64,000 nucleotides of DNA from Deltaproteobacteria bacterium (GCA_020632715.1 JACKFA010000011.1:186001-250000), one strand, 5' to 3'. Counted from the stretch's first letter, positions 48,201-57,619 are shown. Notes: generated by a model not told the origin, from the sequence alone. Translations and numbers: made by a program.

Positions 48201-51200
48201 GTTGCTCACGACCACGTCCACCATGTCGACGCCCTGCGACGGCCCGCCGCAGTGCTGCGGCAGCTGCGCGTCCGTGACCGTCAGCGCGAACGTGAGCGTC
48301 ACCGTCGACGGCCCGCCGCCCGCCTCGATCGCCGGCGCCGTGAACCCCGGCGACGCCGTGTCCGCCCCCGTGAGCGCGACCGCGGGCCCCGCCGTCTGCA
48401 CCCACGCGTACGCGAGCGTCGTCCCCTCGGGGTCGAAGCTCCCGGCCGCCGTGAGCGCGACCGCCGCCCCCTCGTCGACCGCCTGGTCCACCCCGGCCAC
48501 CGCCGTCGGCGCCGGGTTCCGCCGCGTGATGGCGACGTCCACCCCGTCCGTCCGCTGGATGTCGCGATCGTCGACCGTCAGCACGAAGGAGAGCACGGCC
48601 GCGTCGGCGCCCGCGGGCGGCGCCGGCACCACGAACGTCGCCGTCTCCTGGTCCGCGCCGTCGATCGTCGCCGCCGGCCCCGCCGACTGCGTCCACGCGT
48701 AGAGGATCGGCTCCTCGTCGGGATCGTAGGAGCCCGACCCGTCGAGCGTCGCGGTGTCGCCCTCGCACGCGGCGAAGTCCTCCCCCGCGTCGGCGACCGG
48801 CGCCTGGTTGCAGTAGGGGTTCACCTTGTCGGTCGGCACCCCCACGAACGGCGTCAGCGTCACCTCGGTCGCGACCACGCTGTCGCCGTCGCCCGCCGGC
48901 ACCGACGCGTGCGTCGGCCCATTCGAGCTCCGCCAGTAGTTCCCCGTCGCGATGGTGTCGCGCGGGCCCGCGTCGAGCCCGACCCCGTTCGCGCAGATGT
49001 CCGAGCCCTCGAGCGTCAGCCGCGGATCGCCGTAGTCGAGCGCGCGGACGGTCGTCCCGGCCGGCGGGATGGCCGAGAGCGCCGTCGCGAACGTCACCCG
49101 GTAGCTCTGCACCGCGGAGACGACGCGGTCCTCATCGCCGGTCGGCATCCCCACGCGGAGCGTCTGCCCGACGAACATGTTCGCGTTGGTCCCGACCCAG
49201 AGGAAGGTCTTCGTGTTCGCGCTGTTCTCGGTCACGGTCGTCCCGACGATATTCGACGAGCCGGCCTCCTTGAGCCCCGTCGCGCTCGCGCCGAGCACGC
49301 TGTCGCGGACCGTCACGCGGTCGCCGTTGCCGACCTGCACCGCCGTCGCGCGCCGCCCGGCCACGACCCGGTCGAGGAGCACGTCGGAGCCGCCCACGTA
49401 GGCGCCGGTCCCCCGGCAGTAGCCGGTCACGTCGAGGTTCTCGAGCGCGAGCCCGTCGTTCGTGTCGGCGCCCGCGTTGACGCCGAAGCCCGGGCTCGTG
49501 AGCGTGAGGTCGCGCACGACCGTGTCCGTCATCCAGCCCTCGAGGTAGAGCGGCGTCAGGTTCCCGGAGACGTCGGTGAGCGCGGCCCCGTCGAGCACGA
49601 GCGGCGCGCGGATGTTGTAGGCGCGGAAGCCGACGTTGCCGTTCAGGAGCGCGAGGTTCGAGATCGTCGGCGGGGTGTCGTCCGTGGCGACGTTGCGCAG
49701 GTACACGCCGGCCGCCGCGCAGCGCTCGGTCAGGACGTCGCTGAGCGCGAGCCCCCCGACCGTGTCGCCGTAGATGCCGTACTCGCGGTCGCGCGCGACG
49801 ATGCCGCTCACGACGTGGTCGACGCCCTCGACGTTGAGCCCGCGCCCGCGCCCGCTGCCGGAGACGTCGAGGTCCCGGAGGGTGACGGCGCGCGAGTACG
49901 CGACCACCGTGACGCCGAAGCTCGGGTTGTCGAGCCTGAGCCCGGCGACCGTCACGTCCTGCGTGTAGTTCGTGAGGTAGATGCCGACGGCGCTCCCGCT
50001 CACGTCGAGCCCCGTGTCCTCATCGATCGTGAGCGGCGTGCGCACGTTGTAGAGCGTGAGCCCGTAGCTGTTGTCGGTGAGGTGCAGGTTCGAGAGCGTC
50101 GGCGCGATCCCGGTCGTCAGGCTGTCGACGCGGAAGCCGTAGGCGGCGTTCGAGGCGTCGAGGCCGTCCACGACGAGGGCGCTACAGCCCGTGGCGCGGA
50201 CGCCCATGTAGCGGTCGCTGGCGACGACGTCGGTGATGGTGACCCCCGTCGAGGCCGAGAGGTCGAGCCCGTAGCCGAGGCCCACGCCGGACACGTCGAG
50301 CCGCTCGAACGCGATGTTCGAGATGTTGGTCGACGTGGTGATCGCCGCGCTGAGGTTCTCCGTGAGGTCGAGGTCGCGGAAGGTCAGCGCCTGCGTCTGG
50401 TTGTAGAGCTGGAAGCCCGTGTCCGAGCCGCTCACGTCGATGCCGAGGCTCGGCTCGAACACGAAGGGGGCCTTCCAGTTGTTGAGGTAGAAGGCCGCGC
50501 CGTTGTCGCGCAGGTCGAGGTTCGAGAGCGTCGGTGGATCCTGGTTCGCCGCGAGGGTCACGACGTAGTAGCCCGTGCCGTTCCCGGTCGCCGTGAGGTC
50601 CGTCACCGTCGCGCCCGAGACGCCGTTCAGGCGCAAGGCGTAGGCGCGGCGCGAGATCGTCGCGCCCGTGAGGACGTGCTCGGTCCCGCCGAGGTGGAGG
50701 CCGTAGCCCGTCGCGCCGCTGCGCCCGCCGCTCGCGTCGACGCCGTCGAAGACCAGCCGCTCGTTCGACGAGGTCGTGCCGTCGACGCCGTTGTCGAAGC
50801 CGTCGAGCCGCAGGTGGTCGAAGCGGATGTCGTCGCCGTTCGAGATGGCGATGGTCGTCGCGCAGTCGGAGGCGTCGCGGAGGACGCCGCGCGTGCCGTC
50901 CCAGGCGTCGATGACGACCGGGTCGGCGACCGTGCCGGCGAGGTTCTGGAGGTAGAGGCCCGTGTAGCTCGCGCCGACGTCGAGGTCCTCGAGGACGAAG
51001 TCGCTGATCGTGTTGACGTTGACGCCATAGCTCGAGGCGTTGCGCGCCCGCACCCCGGAGACGGCGAGGCCGGTCGCCGGCCCGAGCAGGACGCCGGTCG
51101 AGCGGTAACGGGCGTCGAGGTCCTCGATGACGACGCCGGCGCCGTTCATGCGCAGGCCGTAGCCGACGCCGCGCGTGCCGCTCACGTCGACGCGGCGCAC

Positions 51201-54200
51201 CGTCACGCCGGTGTTGCCGCCGCTCGAGCCGTCGACGCCGTAGGTGCGGCTCGGGAGCGTGAGGTCCTCGACGATGACGTTCGCGACGCTGTCGAGGTCG
51301 ATGGCGATCGCCGTGTCGTCCGTGGCCGTCAGGACGTCGCCGTCGATGACGAGCGGCGTCGCCGCGTCCGCGGTGATGCTCTTGAGCCAGAGCGCCGTGG
51401 CCGTGCGGGTGATCGCGAGGTTCGAGAGGTCGAGCGCGGTCTCGCTGTTCTGGAGCAGGATCCCCGTCGTGTACACGCGGTCGACGGTCACGTCGGCGAT
51501 GACGGGCTCCGTGAGCTGGTTCCCGTTGAAGCCCGTGTCGCGGCGCGACACGGTGATCCCGCTCACCACGTGGCCGCTGCCGTTCAGCAACACGCCCGTC
51601 CCCGAGTAGCGGTCGCCCGAGAGGTCGAGATCCTCGAGCGTGAGGCCCGCGTTCGTCGCGTAGTTGAGCGCGAGGCCCGTGGCGCGCCCGTCGAGCGCGA
51701 GCCCGCGGAAGGTGACCCCCGTCACCGCGGAGCCGAAGATCGAGGTGTCACAGCCGGCGAGGCTCGCGATCGCGCCGGCGCCGGCGACGTCGTCGTAGGG
51801 ATCGACCACGAGGAGCGGGTCGTCGAGGTTCTGGAGCTCGAGCCCGACGTAGCTCACCGTGAGCGAGAGGTTCGTGAGCGCCGCCACGGTCACGGCCTCG
51901 AGGTGCGCCGCGGCCTTGTTGCACTCGGCGGCCGCGACGTCCGTGAGGACCACCCCGGCGCCGTTCCGGACGTCCACGCCGGTCGCGCGCCGGTTCGCCG
52001 TGACGCGCGTGACCTCCGTGCCGTCGCCGTACGCGAGGAGGCCCGTGCCGTCGCCGCGGTCGTCGGACACGTCGAGGTCGCGGAAGGCGAGGTTCGCGTT
52101 CGTGACGTCGCCGGCGTGGACGCCGTAGACCGCGCCGTCGAGGGTCGCGATGGGCCCCTGCACGATGACGTTCCGGACGTTCACGAGCTGGAGCGCGGTG
52201 CGGTTGCCGCCGACGTCGGCGAGGACGCCGCCGTCGAGGGTGAAGCGCCCGCCGGCGCCGTCGTCGCCGTCGAAGTCGGAGAGGTAGACCCCCGTGGCGC
52301 CGCCAGTCGCCGTGATCCCCGTGAGCTCGATGGGCGCGGCGCTCTGGTCGACGCGCAGGCCATGGTAGGTGCAGCCGTTCGCCGTGACGTCCCCCACGTG
52401 GAGGTCGGCGCCGCTCACGTAGACGCCGACGCCGTGGCGGTCGGCCCGGACGCGCGAGATCCGGTTCCCGGTGCCGCCGCTGACGTAGACGCCGTAGTCG
52501 CTCGACAACGCGACCGGGTACGGCGAGGAGACATCGACGTCGTCGATGACCACGCCGTTCCTATTGACCGCTTCGATGACCCTCGACGCCCGCGGCGCGA
52601 GGATGCGGAAGCCGTTGCCGAGCACCTTCACGCCGTCGGCGCCGAGCGTGATCGCGGTGGTCGTGGTCTCGCTGCAGTCGAGGTCCGCCATGAGGACGAG
52701 GTCGCTCGTGATGGTCGTGCCGCAGATCGGGTCCGACGGCGGCGGCGGCGAGATGTAGCTGTTGCCGCTCTGGACGAGCCCGAGGGCCGCCGTGTCGACG
52801 GTCACGGGCGTCGCCGTCGTGAGGAGGACCGTCGTCTTCGCGCGGTCGTCCGCGGCGATGACGTCGCCGTCGATGGTGAGCGTGCCGGCGCCGGTCACGG
52901 TGTTCATGCTGAGGCCGGTGCCGGCGTCGCGGACGACGAGATCCTCGAGGGTCGCCGGGAGCGTCGTCGACTTCAGGTAGACGGCGACCTCGGAGCGCGA
53001 GGCGTCGACCGCGCGGAGGGTCGGCGCGTTCGTGCTGTTGAAGGACAGGCCGATGCCGCGGTCGGTGGCGATCACGCCGTCCACGACCGCGTCGGCGGCG
53101 CCGGTGACGTAGACCCCGACGCCCGCGCCGGCGCCGCTCGCGTCGAGCCCGGTGAGGGTGACGCCCGCGCCGTTCGCGACGTTGACGCCCCAGTCGCGGC
53201 CGTCGAGGCGGAGGCCGACGAGGCGCGTGTCGGTCATCGCGACGAGCTCGACGCTCGTGTCGCAGCCGGCGACCGACGTGACGGCCGCCGGGCCGACCAC
53301 GAAGGGGGCCGCCGGGTCGCCGCCGAAGCCCTGGAGGCGCAAGCCCACGCCGTCGTCGTCGAGGACGAGGCCGCTGAGCGTGGGCGGGACCATGCCCGCG
53401 ACGCCCTCGACGAAGACGCCGCGCGCGTCGTCGTGGGTCGCCGTGAGGCCGTCGACGGTGAGGTTCGAGGTCGCGATGAAGTGCGCGCCCGTCGCGCGGT
53501 GGCTCACGTCGACGTTCTCGACGACGTGGTCGGCGCCGCCGTGGTTGTTGACGTTCGAGGTCTGGAGGCCGATCTGGAGCCCGTAGCCGCCGCCGTGGCC
53601 GGAGAGGTCGAGGTCGCGGAAGGTGAGCCCCGTGTTCTTCACGTAGGCGTAGATCCCGTGACCGCCGGCGTCGACGCGCATGTCGGCGAAGGTCAGGTCG
53701 GCGCTGTTGGTCGCGTAGATCCCGGTCGCGGCGGCGTCCCAGCGGCCGTCGAGGATGTCGAAGCCGCCGACCTCCACGTCCGAGCACGTCGAGAGCTGGA
53801 GCCCGAGGTCGTTGTCGTCGAGCGTGGCGATGACGCCGCTCGTGCCGTCCCACGGGCCGACGACGTAGGGGGTCGCGGCGGTGCCGTGCAGGTCGTAGAG
53901 GTAGAGGCCGGTCCGGTTGCCGGCGAACGCGAGATTCGTGAGGGTCGGGTTCACGAAGCCGGCGGTGTTCGAGTAGCCCTCGAGGCGCATGCCCGTGCCG
54001 CAGCCGCTCGCGCGCAGGTCCTCGGCGACGAGGCCGCTCGTGCCGATGAGGTTGAAGCCCGTGTCGCGGTCGTTCGCGACGACGTGGCGCACGACGTGCC
54101 CGGCGCCGCCGTAGTAGAGGGCCGTGTTGTTCGTGGAGTGGCCGACGCGGAGGCCCTCGCCGCGGCCCGACGTGCCGGAGAGGTCGAGGTCCTCGAAGGT

Positions 54201-56666
54201 GAGGCTCGCGTTGTTGTAGTAGGCGAAGATGCCGCGATCGAGGTTGTCGAGCGTGAGCCCGCGCACCGTGATGTCGCGCGACGACTGGATGTAGATGCCC
54301 GTACCGCTGCCCGCGGCGTCGAGACCGGTCGCCGGGCTGATGGTCAGCGGCGACGCCATGCTCGTGAACCCGAGCGCCGTGCCGTTGTCGCGGAGATCGA
54401 GCCCGTCGAAGGCGGGCGCGGTGTCGGTGGCCGCGACGCCGCTCACGAGGAGCCCGTAGCTCGTGTTGTAGCGGGCGGCGACCCCGGTCGCGACGAGCCC
54501 GCTCGCCGAGGCGACCTTCACGCCGTTGCCGCGGTGGTCGGCGACGACGTCGCGCACGACCATGCCGGCGCCGCTGAGATCGAGGCCCGTGCCGTAGCCG
54601 CCGCCCGAGGCGTCGACCCCGTCGAAGGTCAGGTCGTGGACGTTGTTGGTGGCGGTCGCGCCGCCGTTGAAGCCGTCGAGCACGAGGTCCTCGAACGTGA
54701 TGTCGTTCGAGTTCGAGAGGGTGAGGGTCTGGATGCAGCCGGTCATCGACAGGTTGGGGACCGTCGCCGGGGAGAAGGTGTAGGGGAGCCGCCAGACGCT
54801 GAAGTTCATGGCGTAGAGGTTGTCGTCGAGCGTCAGGTTCGCGAGCGACGGGGGCGTGGCGTTGGACAACACGTTCTGGAAGTAGATCCCGGTGTTGTTG
54901 TCCGTCGACGTCAGGTCCGTCGCGACGAGCCCGCTCGCGTTGATCAGGTTGAAGCCGATGTTGCGGCGCGTGGCGGTGACGCGCGTGAGCGTGCTGTCGG
55001 TGCCGTTCAGCCGGAGGCCGTAGCCGCGGCTCGCCCCGGAGAAGTCGACGTCGCGGAAGGTGAAGCGCGCGTTCGGGGCGCTGACGGCGGCGTCGACACC
55101 GGCGGTCGGGTTGTCGAACGCGAGGTCGTGGATGGTCACGTCGGCGCAGCCGTTGAAGGAGAGCCCCGTGAGGCTCCCGCCGACGTCGATGGCGTTGGTG
55201 GGGCCGAGGTCGAGCGGGGCGTCCATGTCCTTCATCTCGATGCCGGTCGTGTTCTGCCGCAGGGTGAGGCGGCGGAGGGAGGGCGCCGCGGCGCTCGCGG
55301 GGTAGGTGTAGACCCGGAGCCCCACGGTGCAGCCGCTGGCGCTGTAGTCGGAGAGCGCGGCGCCGGGCGCGTTCAGGAGGACGACGCCGATGCTGCGGCG
55401 GTTCGCGACGACGCGCCGCACGGCGTGGTCCGCGCCGTAGAGGTTGAGCCCGGTGCCGGCGCCGCGCGTGCCGGAGACGTCCAGATCCTCGAAGACGAGG
55501 CCCGCGTTCGTGGTCGCCGAGGCGTCGACGCCGTAGCTCCCGTTGTCGAGGGTGAGGTCGGCGAAGCGCGCGTTCTGCACGTTCGCGAGCTTGATGCCGG
55601 TGTCGCTCGCGGCGAGGCTCACGATGACGCCGTCCGTGCCGTCCCAGCCGGTCACGGCCCAGCCGGCGGGCGCGTCGTAGCCGTTCAGGTTCAGGCCGAC
55701 CAGGCAGTCCTCGAGCGTGAGCGCCCGGAGCGCGAGCGCGCCCGTCGTGTTCTGGAGCTCGAGGCCGCTCGTGGTGGCGCCGCGCGCGGTGAGGGTGTCG
55801 ATGGCGAGGCCGTCGACGCCGATGGCGCGGACGCCGTAGCCGCGGCGATCGGCGACGACGCGGCGGAGGGTGTGGCCGGCGCCGGCGAGGTAGATGCCGG
55901 TGCCGCCGCCCGAGAGCGAGGAGACGTCGACGTCCTCGAGGGTGAGGCCGGCGTTCGTGCCGCTGTAGGCGTCGACGCCGAAGTTGGCGCCGTCGAGGAC
56001 GAGGCCGCGCACGACGAGGTCCGTGACGCTCGCTTCGAGGTCGAGGCTCGTGTCGTTGCCGGCGAGGCTCGTGACGGCGGCGGGGTCGAGGGTCACGCCG
56101 TGGACGTCGTTCAGGCGGAGGCCGGTCGCGTTGTTCCGCAGGTCGAGGCCCGCGAGGGTGAGGCTGCCGGTGACGGCCTTGAGCGAGACGCCCGCGTCGG
56201 AGCACGCCTCGGCGGCGACGTCGGTGAGCGTGAGATCGGCGGTGTTGATGGCGTAGACGCCGACGCTGCGGCCGTCGGCGCGCACGTTGTCGATGACGTG
56301 GCCGCTCCCGCCGTCGATGTAGATGCCCGTCCCCACGCACCAGCCGGAGACGGCGAGGTCGCGCACGGTGACGTCGGAGACGCCGCCCGTGATGGCGATG
56401 GCGCGCGTCGCGTCGGGGGCGAGGAGGCGGAAGCCGGCGCCGTCGATGACGACGCCGTCCGTGTCGATGGTCAGCGCGGTGCCGGTGTAGCCCGTGCAGT
56501 CGACGTCGTGGTCGAGGACGACGCTCGCGCTGATCGTGGTGCCGCAGAGGTCGTCGAGGGCAGCCCGCGCCGGGGAGGAGGCGAGGGCGAGGAGGCCCAC
56601 GAACGCGAGCGCGGAGGCGAGCGCCGGGAGAACCCGGCGGCCCCGGTCGGAGGGTCGTGCTGACAT
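45279..56666 (-). CDS. Giant secreted beta-helix protein with MopE repeats and choice-of-anchor A domain
   Basis: The ATG at 56666 is preferred over those further upstream because GGGAG lies about 8 bases before it and a clean Sec signal follows (cleavage near SSPARA-ALDD); 3,795 residues. Residues about 41-2610 are right-handed parallel beta-helix (NosD/PbH1-like strands) in two tandem halves, each starting with a CGTTI...DC...GFR(L/I)LAP head. Then come three PKD-like domains (2620-2920, each APVADAGxxxxxxEG type), nine MopE-type metal-binding repeats (about 2925-3395; CDGVDDDCDGAADEDY type), a thrombospondin-3-like block ending LCGCG, and a choice-of-anchor A domain (about 3520-3795; EGFNLFACGDATGARDIGGR). 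No lipobox and no C-terminal helix, so surface attachment, if any, is by another route. Probable carbohydrate- or matrix-associated surface protein; function inferred only. Confidence 0.92.
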   Translation of the reverse strand: MSARPSDRGRRVLPALASALAFVGLLALASSPARAALDDLCGTTISASVVLDHDVDCTGYTGTALTIDTDGVVIDGAGFRLLAPDATRAIAITGGVSDVTVRDLAVSGWCVGTGIYIDGGSGHVIDNVRADGRSVGVYAINTADLTLTDVAAEACSDAGVSLKAVTGSLTLAGLDLRNNATGLRLNDVHGVTLDPAAVTSLAGNDTSLDLEASVTDLVVRGLVLDGANFGVDAYSGTNAGLTLEDVDVSSLSGGGTGIYLAGAGHTLRRVVADRRGYGVRAIGVDGLAIDTLTARGATTSGLELQNTTGALALRALTLEDCLVGLNLNGYDAPAGWAVTGWDGTDGVIVSLAASDTGIKLANVQNARFADLTLDNGSYGVDASATTNAGLVFEDLDVSGTRGAGTGLNLYGADHAVRRVVANRRSIGVVLLNAPGAALSDYSASGCTVGLRVYTYPASAAAPSLRRLTLRQNTTGIEMKDMDAPLDLGPTNAIDVGGSLTGLSFNGCADVTIHDLAFDNPTAGVDAAVSAPNARFTFRDVDFSGASRGYGLRLNGTDSTLTRVTATRRNIGFNLINASGLVATDLTSTDNNTGIYFQNVLSNATPPSLANLTLDDNLYAMNFSVWRLPYTFSPATVPNLSMTGCIQTLTLSNSNDITFEDLVLDGFNGGATATNNVHDLTFDGVDASGGGYGTGLDLSGAGMVVRDVVADHRGNGVKVASASGLVATGVAARYNTSYGLLVSGVAATDTAPAFDGLDLRDNGTALGFTSMASPLTISPATGLDAAGSGTGIYIQSSRDITVRGLTLDNLDRGIFAYYNNASLTFEDLDLSGTSGRGEGLRVGHSTNNTALYYGGAGHVVRHVVANDRDTGFNLIGTSGLVAEDLRASGCGTGMRLEGYSNTAGFVNPTLTNLAFAGNRTGLYLYDLHGTAATPYVVGPWDGTSGVIATLDDNDLGLQLSTCSDVEVGGFDILDGRWDAAATGIYATNSADLTFADMRVDAGGHGIYAYVKNTGLTFRDLDLSGHGGGYGLQIGLQTSNVNNHGGADHVVENVDVSHRATGAHFIATSNLTVDGLTATHDDARGVFVEGVAGMVPPTLSGLVLDDDGVGLRLQGFGGDPAAPFVVGPAAVTSVAGCDTSVELVAMTDTRLVGLRLDGRDWGVNVANGAGVTLTGLDASGAGAGVGVYVTGAADAVVDGVIATDRGIGLSFNSTNAPTLRAVDASRSEVAVYLKSTTLPATLEDLVVRDAGTGLSMNTVTGAGTLTIDGDVIAADDRAKTTVLLTTATPVTVDTAALGLVQSGNSYISPPPPSDPICGTTITSDLVLMADLDCSETTTTAITLGADGVKVLGNGFRILAPRASRVIEAVNRNGVVIDDVDVSSPYPVALSSDYGVYVSGGTGNRISRVRADRHGVGVYVSGADLHVGDVTANGCTYHGLRVDQSAAPIELTGITATGGATGVYLSDFDGDDGAGGRFTLDGGVLADVGGNRTALQLVNVRNVIVQGPIATLDGAVYGVHAGDVTNANLAFRDLDVSDDRGDGTGLLAYGDGTEVTRVTANRRATGVDVRNGAGVVLTDVAAAECNKAAAHLEAVTVAALTNLSLTVSYVGLELQNLDDPLLVVDPYDDVAGAGAIASLAGCDTSIFGSAVTGVTFRGLALDGRATGLALNYATNAGLTLEDLDLSGDRYSGTGVLLNGSGHVVSGITVSRRDTGFNGNQLTEPVIADVTVDRVYTTGILLQNSETALDLSNLAITRTATALWLKSITADAATPLVIDGDVLTATDDTAIAIDLDSVANVIVEDLTLPSRTYGVDGSSGGNTGVTVRRVDVSGTRGVGYGLRMNGAGVVIEDLDARYRSTGVLLGPATGLAVSGVRARNASSYGVNVNTISDFVLEDLDVGASYTGLYLQNLAGTVADPVVIDAWDGTRGVLRDASDCATTIAISNGDDIRFDHLRLDGFDNGVDGTTSSNERLVFDGVDASGGRSGATGYGLHLGGTEHVLTGATISRRAYALRLNGVSGATVTDLTATGNGTGYYVVTLAANQDPPTLSNLDLRDNGAAFYLNNWKAPFVFEPSLGIDVSGSDTGFQLYNQTQALTFRDLDLTENLSAAITTSTNISNIAFERLDVSGVGLGYGLDLSASTGVTITDVVASDRYMGVRATGCSALVVDGLDASNAAYGFRVDSLTTGIAPTLSNLHLTDNSYGLTLYNVRTPLTIDEDTGLDVSGSAVGIYLTNYTQDVTVAGLRLDNPSFGVTVVAYSRAVTLRDLDVSGSGRGRGLNVEGVDHVVSGIVARDREYGIYGDTVGGLALSDVLTERCAAAGVYLRNVATDDTPPTISNLALLNGNVGFRAYNIRAPLVLDGAALTDVSGNLTPLYLEGWMTDTVVRDLTLTSPGFGVNAGADTNDGLALENLDVTGYCRGTGAYVGGSDVLLDRVVAGRRATAVQVGNGDRVTVRDSVLGASATGLKEAGSSNIVGTTVTENSANTKTFLWVGTNANMFVGQTLRVGMPTGDEDRVVSAVQSYRVTFATALSAIPPAGTTVRALDYGDPRLTLEGSDICANGVGLDAGPRDTIATGNYWRSSNGPTHASVPAGDGDSVVATEVTLTPFVGVPTDKVNPYCNQAPVADAGEDFAACEGDTATLDGSGSYDPDEEPILYAWTQSAGPAATIDGADQETATFVVPAPPAGADAAVLSFVLTVDDRDIQRTDGVDVAITRRNPAPTAVAGVDQAVDEGAAVALTAAGSFDPEGTTLAYAWVQTAGPAVALTGADTASPGFTAPAIEAGGGPSTVTLTFALTVTDAQLPQHCGGPSQGVDMVDVVVSNVNRAPVADAGAHQDVDEGALVALSGAASADPDGDALSYVWAQTGGTAVALSGGDTATPTFTAPEQGHLAHETLTFTLTVSDGFGGSSVATVTVTVDDVCAPIGDDTTCDGVDDNCNGEVDENYVPDTSCFGVGACAAGNAASTCVGGVETACEAGAPLAADDATCDGVDDDCDGAADEDYAPVATSCGQGVCAAEGVTSCVGGVVGDTCVAGAATGADDECDGIDQDCDGVADGNYAPDTSCFGVGVCAAGNAASSCSGGVETACRTGLPTGEDDDCDGEDDDCDGVADDGFVGVATSCGVGACAASGVTTCEKGVPGDSCEVGVPAASDATCDGIDDDCDGVADDDYAADASCFLPGVCAAGNVASSCAGGVETACATGAPTGADDDCDGVDQDCDGAADDAYAPDASCFLPGACAAENAASTCVGGVETGCRTGAPAVGDATCDGVDDDCDGAADEDYAADESCFLPGACAAGNVASTCVGGVETACATGAATGDDADCDGVDQNCDGTADDGYVPDESCFLPGVCAAGNAASTCVEGVETACGTGLPTGEDDDCDAEDDDCNGVADDHDGDGDGTADCEDGCPEDAAKTAPGLCGCGAVERVVVAFTADDDDVVLAYGTTADPTPPTSLGNGTFRRYTLVVSEADVADLPPAGAGATVGELEASLLCTTASYELVTVYVAPVCEAGVAVTRGLGPAEGFNLFACGDATGARDIGGRAAVAGVLEMSQGFSVGREIGAPVGEVPGAIYVGLGLGLTSGTVYGDVFYALAGSLAIGEDVTLALGGGYRQGTPKDLVADCRDLRALSLELAGAEATGTADVAWWGTVTLHGDAGGTNVFRVELDDLARPTTFDVRAPAGAKVLVDVRGGPVGDIGWGEFWYSGGVEASDVLLNFAQTLELTVSGFRMDASVLAPYAHLDGTAGDFRGTTVVASQQGDNDFHADGELSGALTVTSTCDVAAPDGAPEIPDPYAP
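48850..56550 (-). repeat. Tandem duplication of a 1.28-kb-residue beta-helix half, 8 + 8 super-repeats
   Basis: The head motif near residue 41 (about 56546) recurs near residue 1316 (about 52725), so the helix region is two halves of roughly 1,275 residues. Each half has eight blocks of about 160 residues, marked by segments such as GTGLNLYGADHAVRRVVANR or RGLNVEGVDHVVSGIVARDR, followed by GLVATDL, a NxTGIYxQN strand pair, and PPTLSNLTLxDN. Confidence 0.85.
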
Positions 56667-56887
56667 GGATGAGGCTCCCATGACCGCACGGGGACGCGCG
56701 GCCACGCCGGCCGCCCTGCTCCCGCAAGAGGCGCGACCGACTTTTTTCGGTGATTGCAAAACGCTATCACGGGAAGCCTCGGGGTCAACCCGAAGATGGC
56801 AGGCGCGAGCCAGGGCTGCCGCCCTCGAGGCCTACGACGCCGCCGTACAGGGCGTTGTCGCGCGCTGAAATAGTTCACCCGACCAAG

Positions 56888-57619
56888 CTAGAGGATGGGC
56901 GGCACGAGGAGGCGCGTCCCGGGCTTCAGGTTCAGCGGATCGTGGAGGCCGTTCGACTCGGCGATGCGGCGCCACTCGCGCGGGTTCCGGTACTCGCGGT
57001 GGGCGATGCCCTGCAGGGTGTCGCCGCGGCGGACGGTCACGAACTTCGCGTGGTCGGGGCTCTGCTTCTGCCGGAACATGTCCTCGAAAGTGACGGTGGC
57101 GATCTGCGTCAGGCACACCGAGACCTTCGCGCGGACGGGCGTCGCGTCCGGGAGGAACATCGAGTAGGTGACGTTCAGGTCCTTCATGTAGAAGACGTAC
57201 TCGGGCGCGAAGATGGTGCTGTGCGTGAACTGGCCCCAGACGAGGGTCACGGCTGGCAGGTAGTGGGTGCCCGGCACGTACTGCACGAGCTTCTCGAGGC
57301 GGTCGATGTAGGTCTCGCGCACGTTCTCGCGCGAGTCGTAGGTGTCGAACCAGAGCTCGCCGAGCTCGAGGCTGATGGGGTCGGTGCCCTTGTAGGCCGT
57401 CTGCGTCGTGGCCTGGTTCTGCTTCTCCTCCTCGAAGGTGGCCGAGCGCTTCACCACGATGGAGGACGGGTTCAGGAAGAAGTCGATCTCGTCGAGGAAG
57501 CCGTCGAGGTCCTTCGTCTCGTAGACCATGAACTTGGCCTTCGCGAGCGAGCCCGTCAGGTTCGACTGCGCGATGTCCTTGAACGCCACCGCCTTGTTGA
57601 GCCCCGCGCCGATGCCCAT
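56888..57619 (-). CDS. Contractile-injection-system tube-like protein with LysM domain
   Basis: The ATG at 57619 follows AGGAG at 6 bases; 243 residues. Residues about 25-185 match the CIS-tube domain seen in Afp7/PVC7-type baseplate proteins: AKFMVYETKDLDGFLDEIDF, FFLNPSSIVVKRS, ELGELWFDTYDS, LPAVTLVWGQFTHST and NVTYSMFLPDATPVRAKVSV all fit. Residues about 190-243 are a LysM fold (VTVRRGDTLQGIAHREYRNP...WRRIAESNGL, LKPGTRLLVPP). In known particles this protein joins the inner tube to the baseplate spike. No sheath, tube, spike, ATPase or other baseplate gene is next to it, so it is an orphan here, either a remnant or a co-opted part. No signal peptide. Confidence 0.85.
   Translation of the reverse strand: MGIGAGLNKAVAFKDIAQSNLTGSLAKAKFMVYETKDLDGFLDEIDFFLNPSSIVVKRSATFEEEKQNQATTQTAYKGTDPISLELGELWFDTYDSRENVRETYIDRLEKLVQYVPGTHYLPAVTLVWGQFTHSTIFAPEYVFYMKDLNVTYSMFLPDATPVRAKVSVCLTQIATVTFEDMFRQKQSPDHAKFVTVRRGDTLQGIAHREYRNPREWRRIAESNGLHDPLNLKPGTRLLVPPIL

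Noticed and set aside
45255..56663. An 11-kb open plus-strand frame opposite the giant beta-helix gene
   Set aside because: Same artefact: Arg/Val/Asp-rich, no motifs, exactly opposite a gene with clear domains.
56888..57619. Complete contractile injection system
   Set aside because: Only the tube/LysM-like gene is present in the window; no sheath, spike, baseplate or ATPase gene was found around it.
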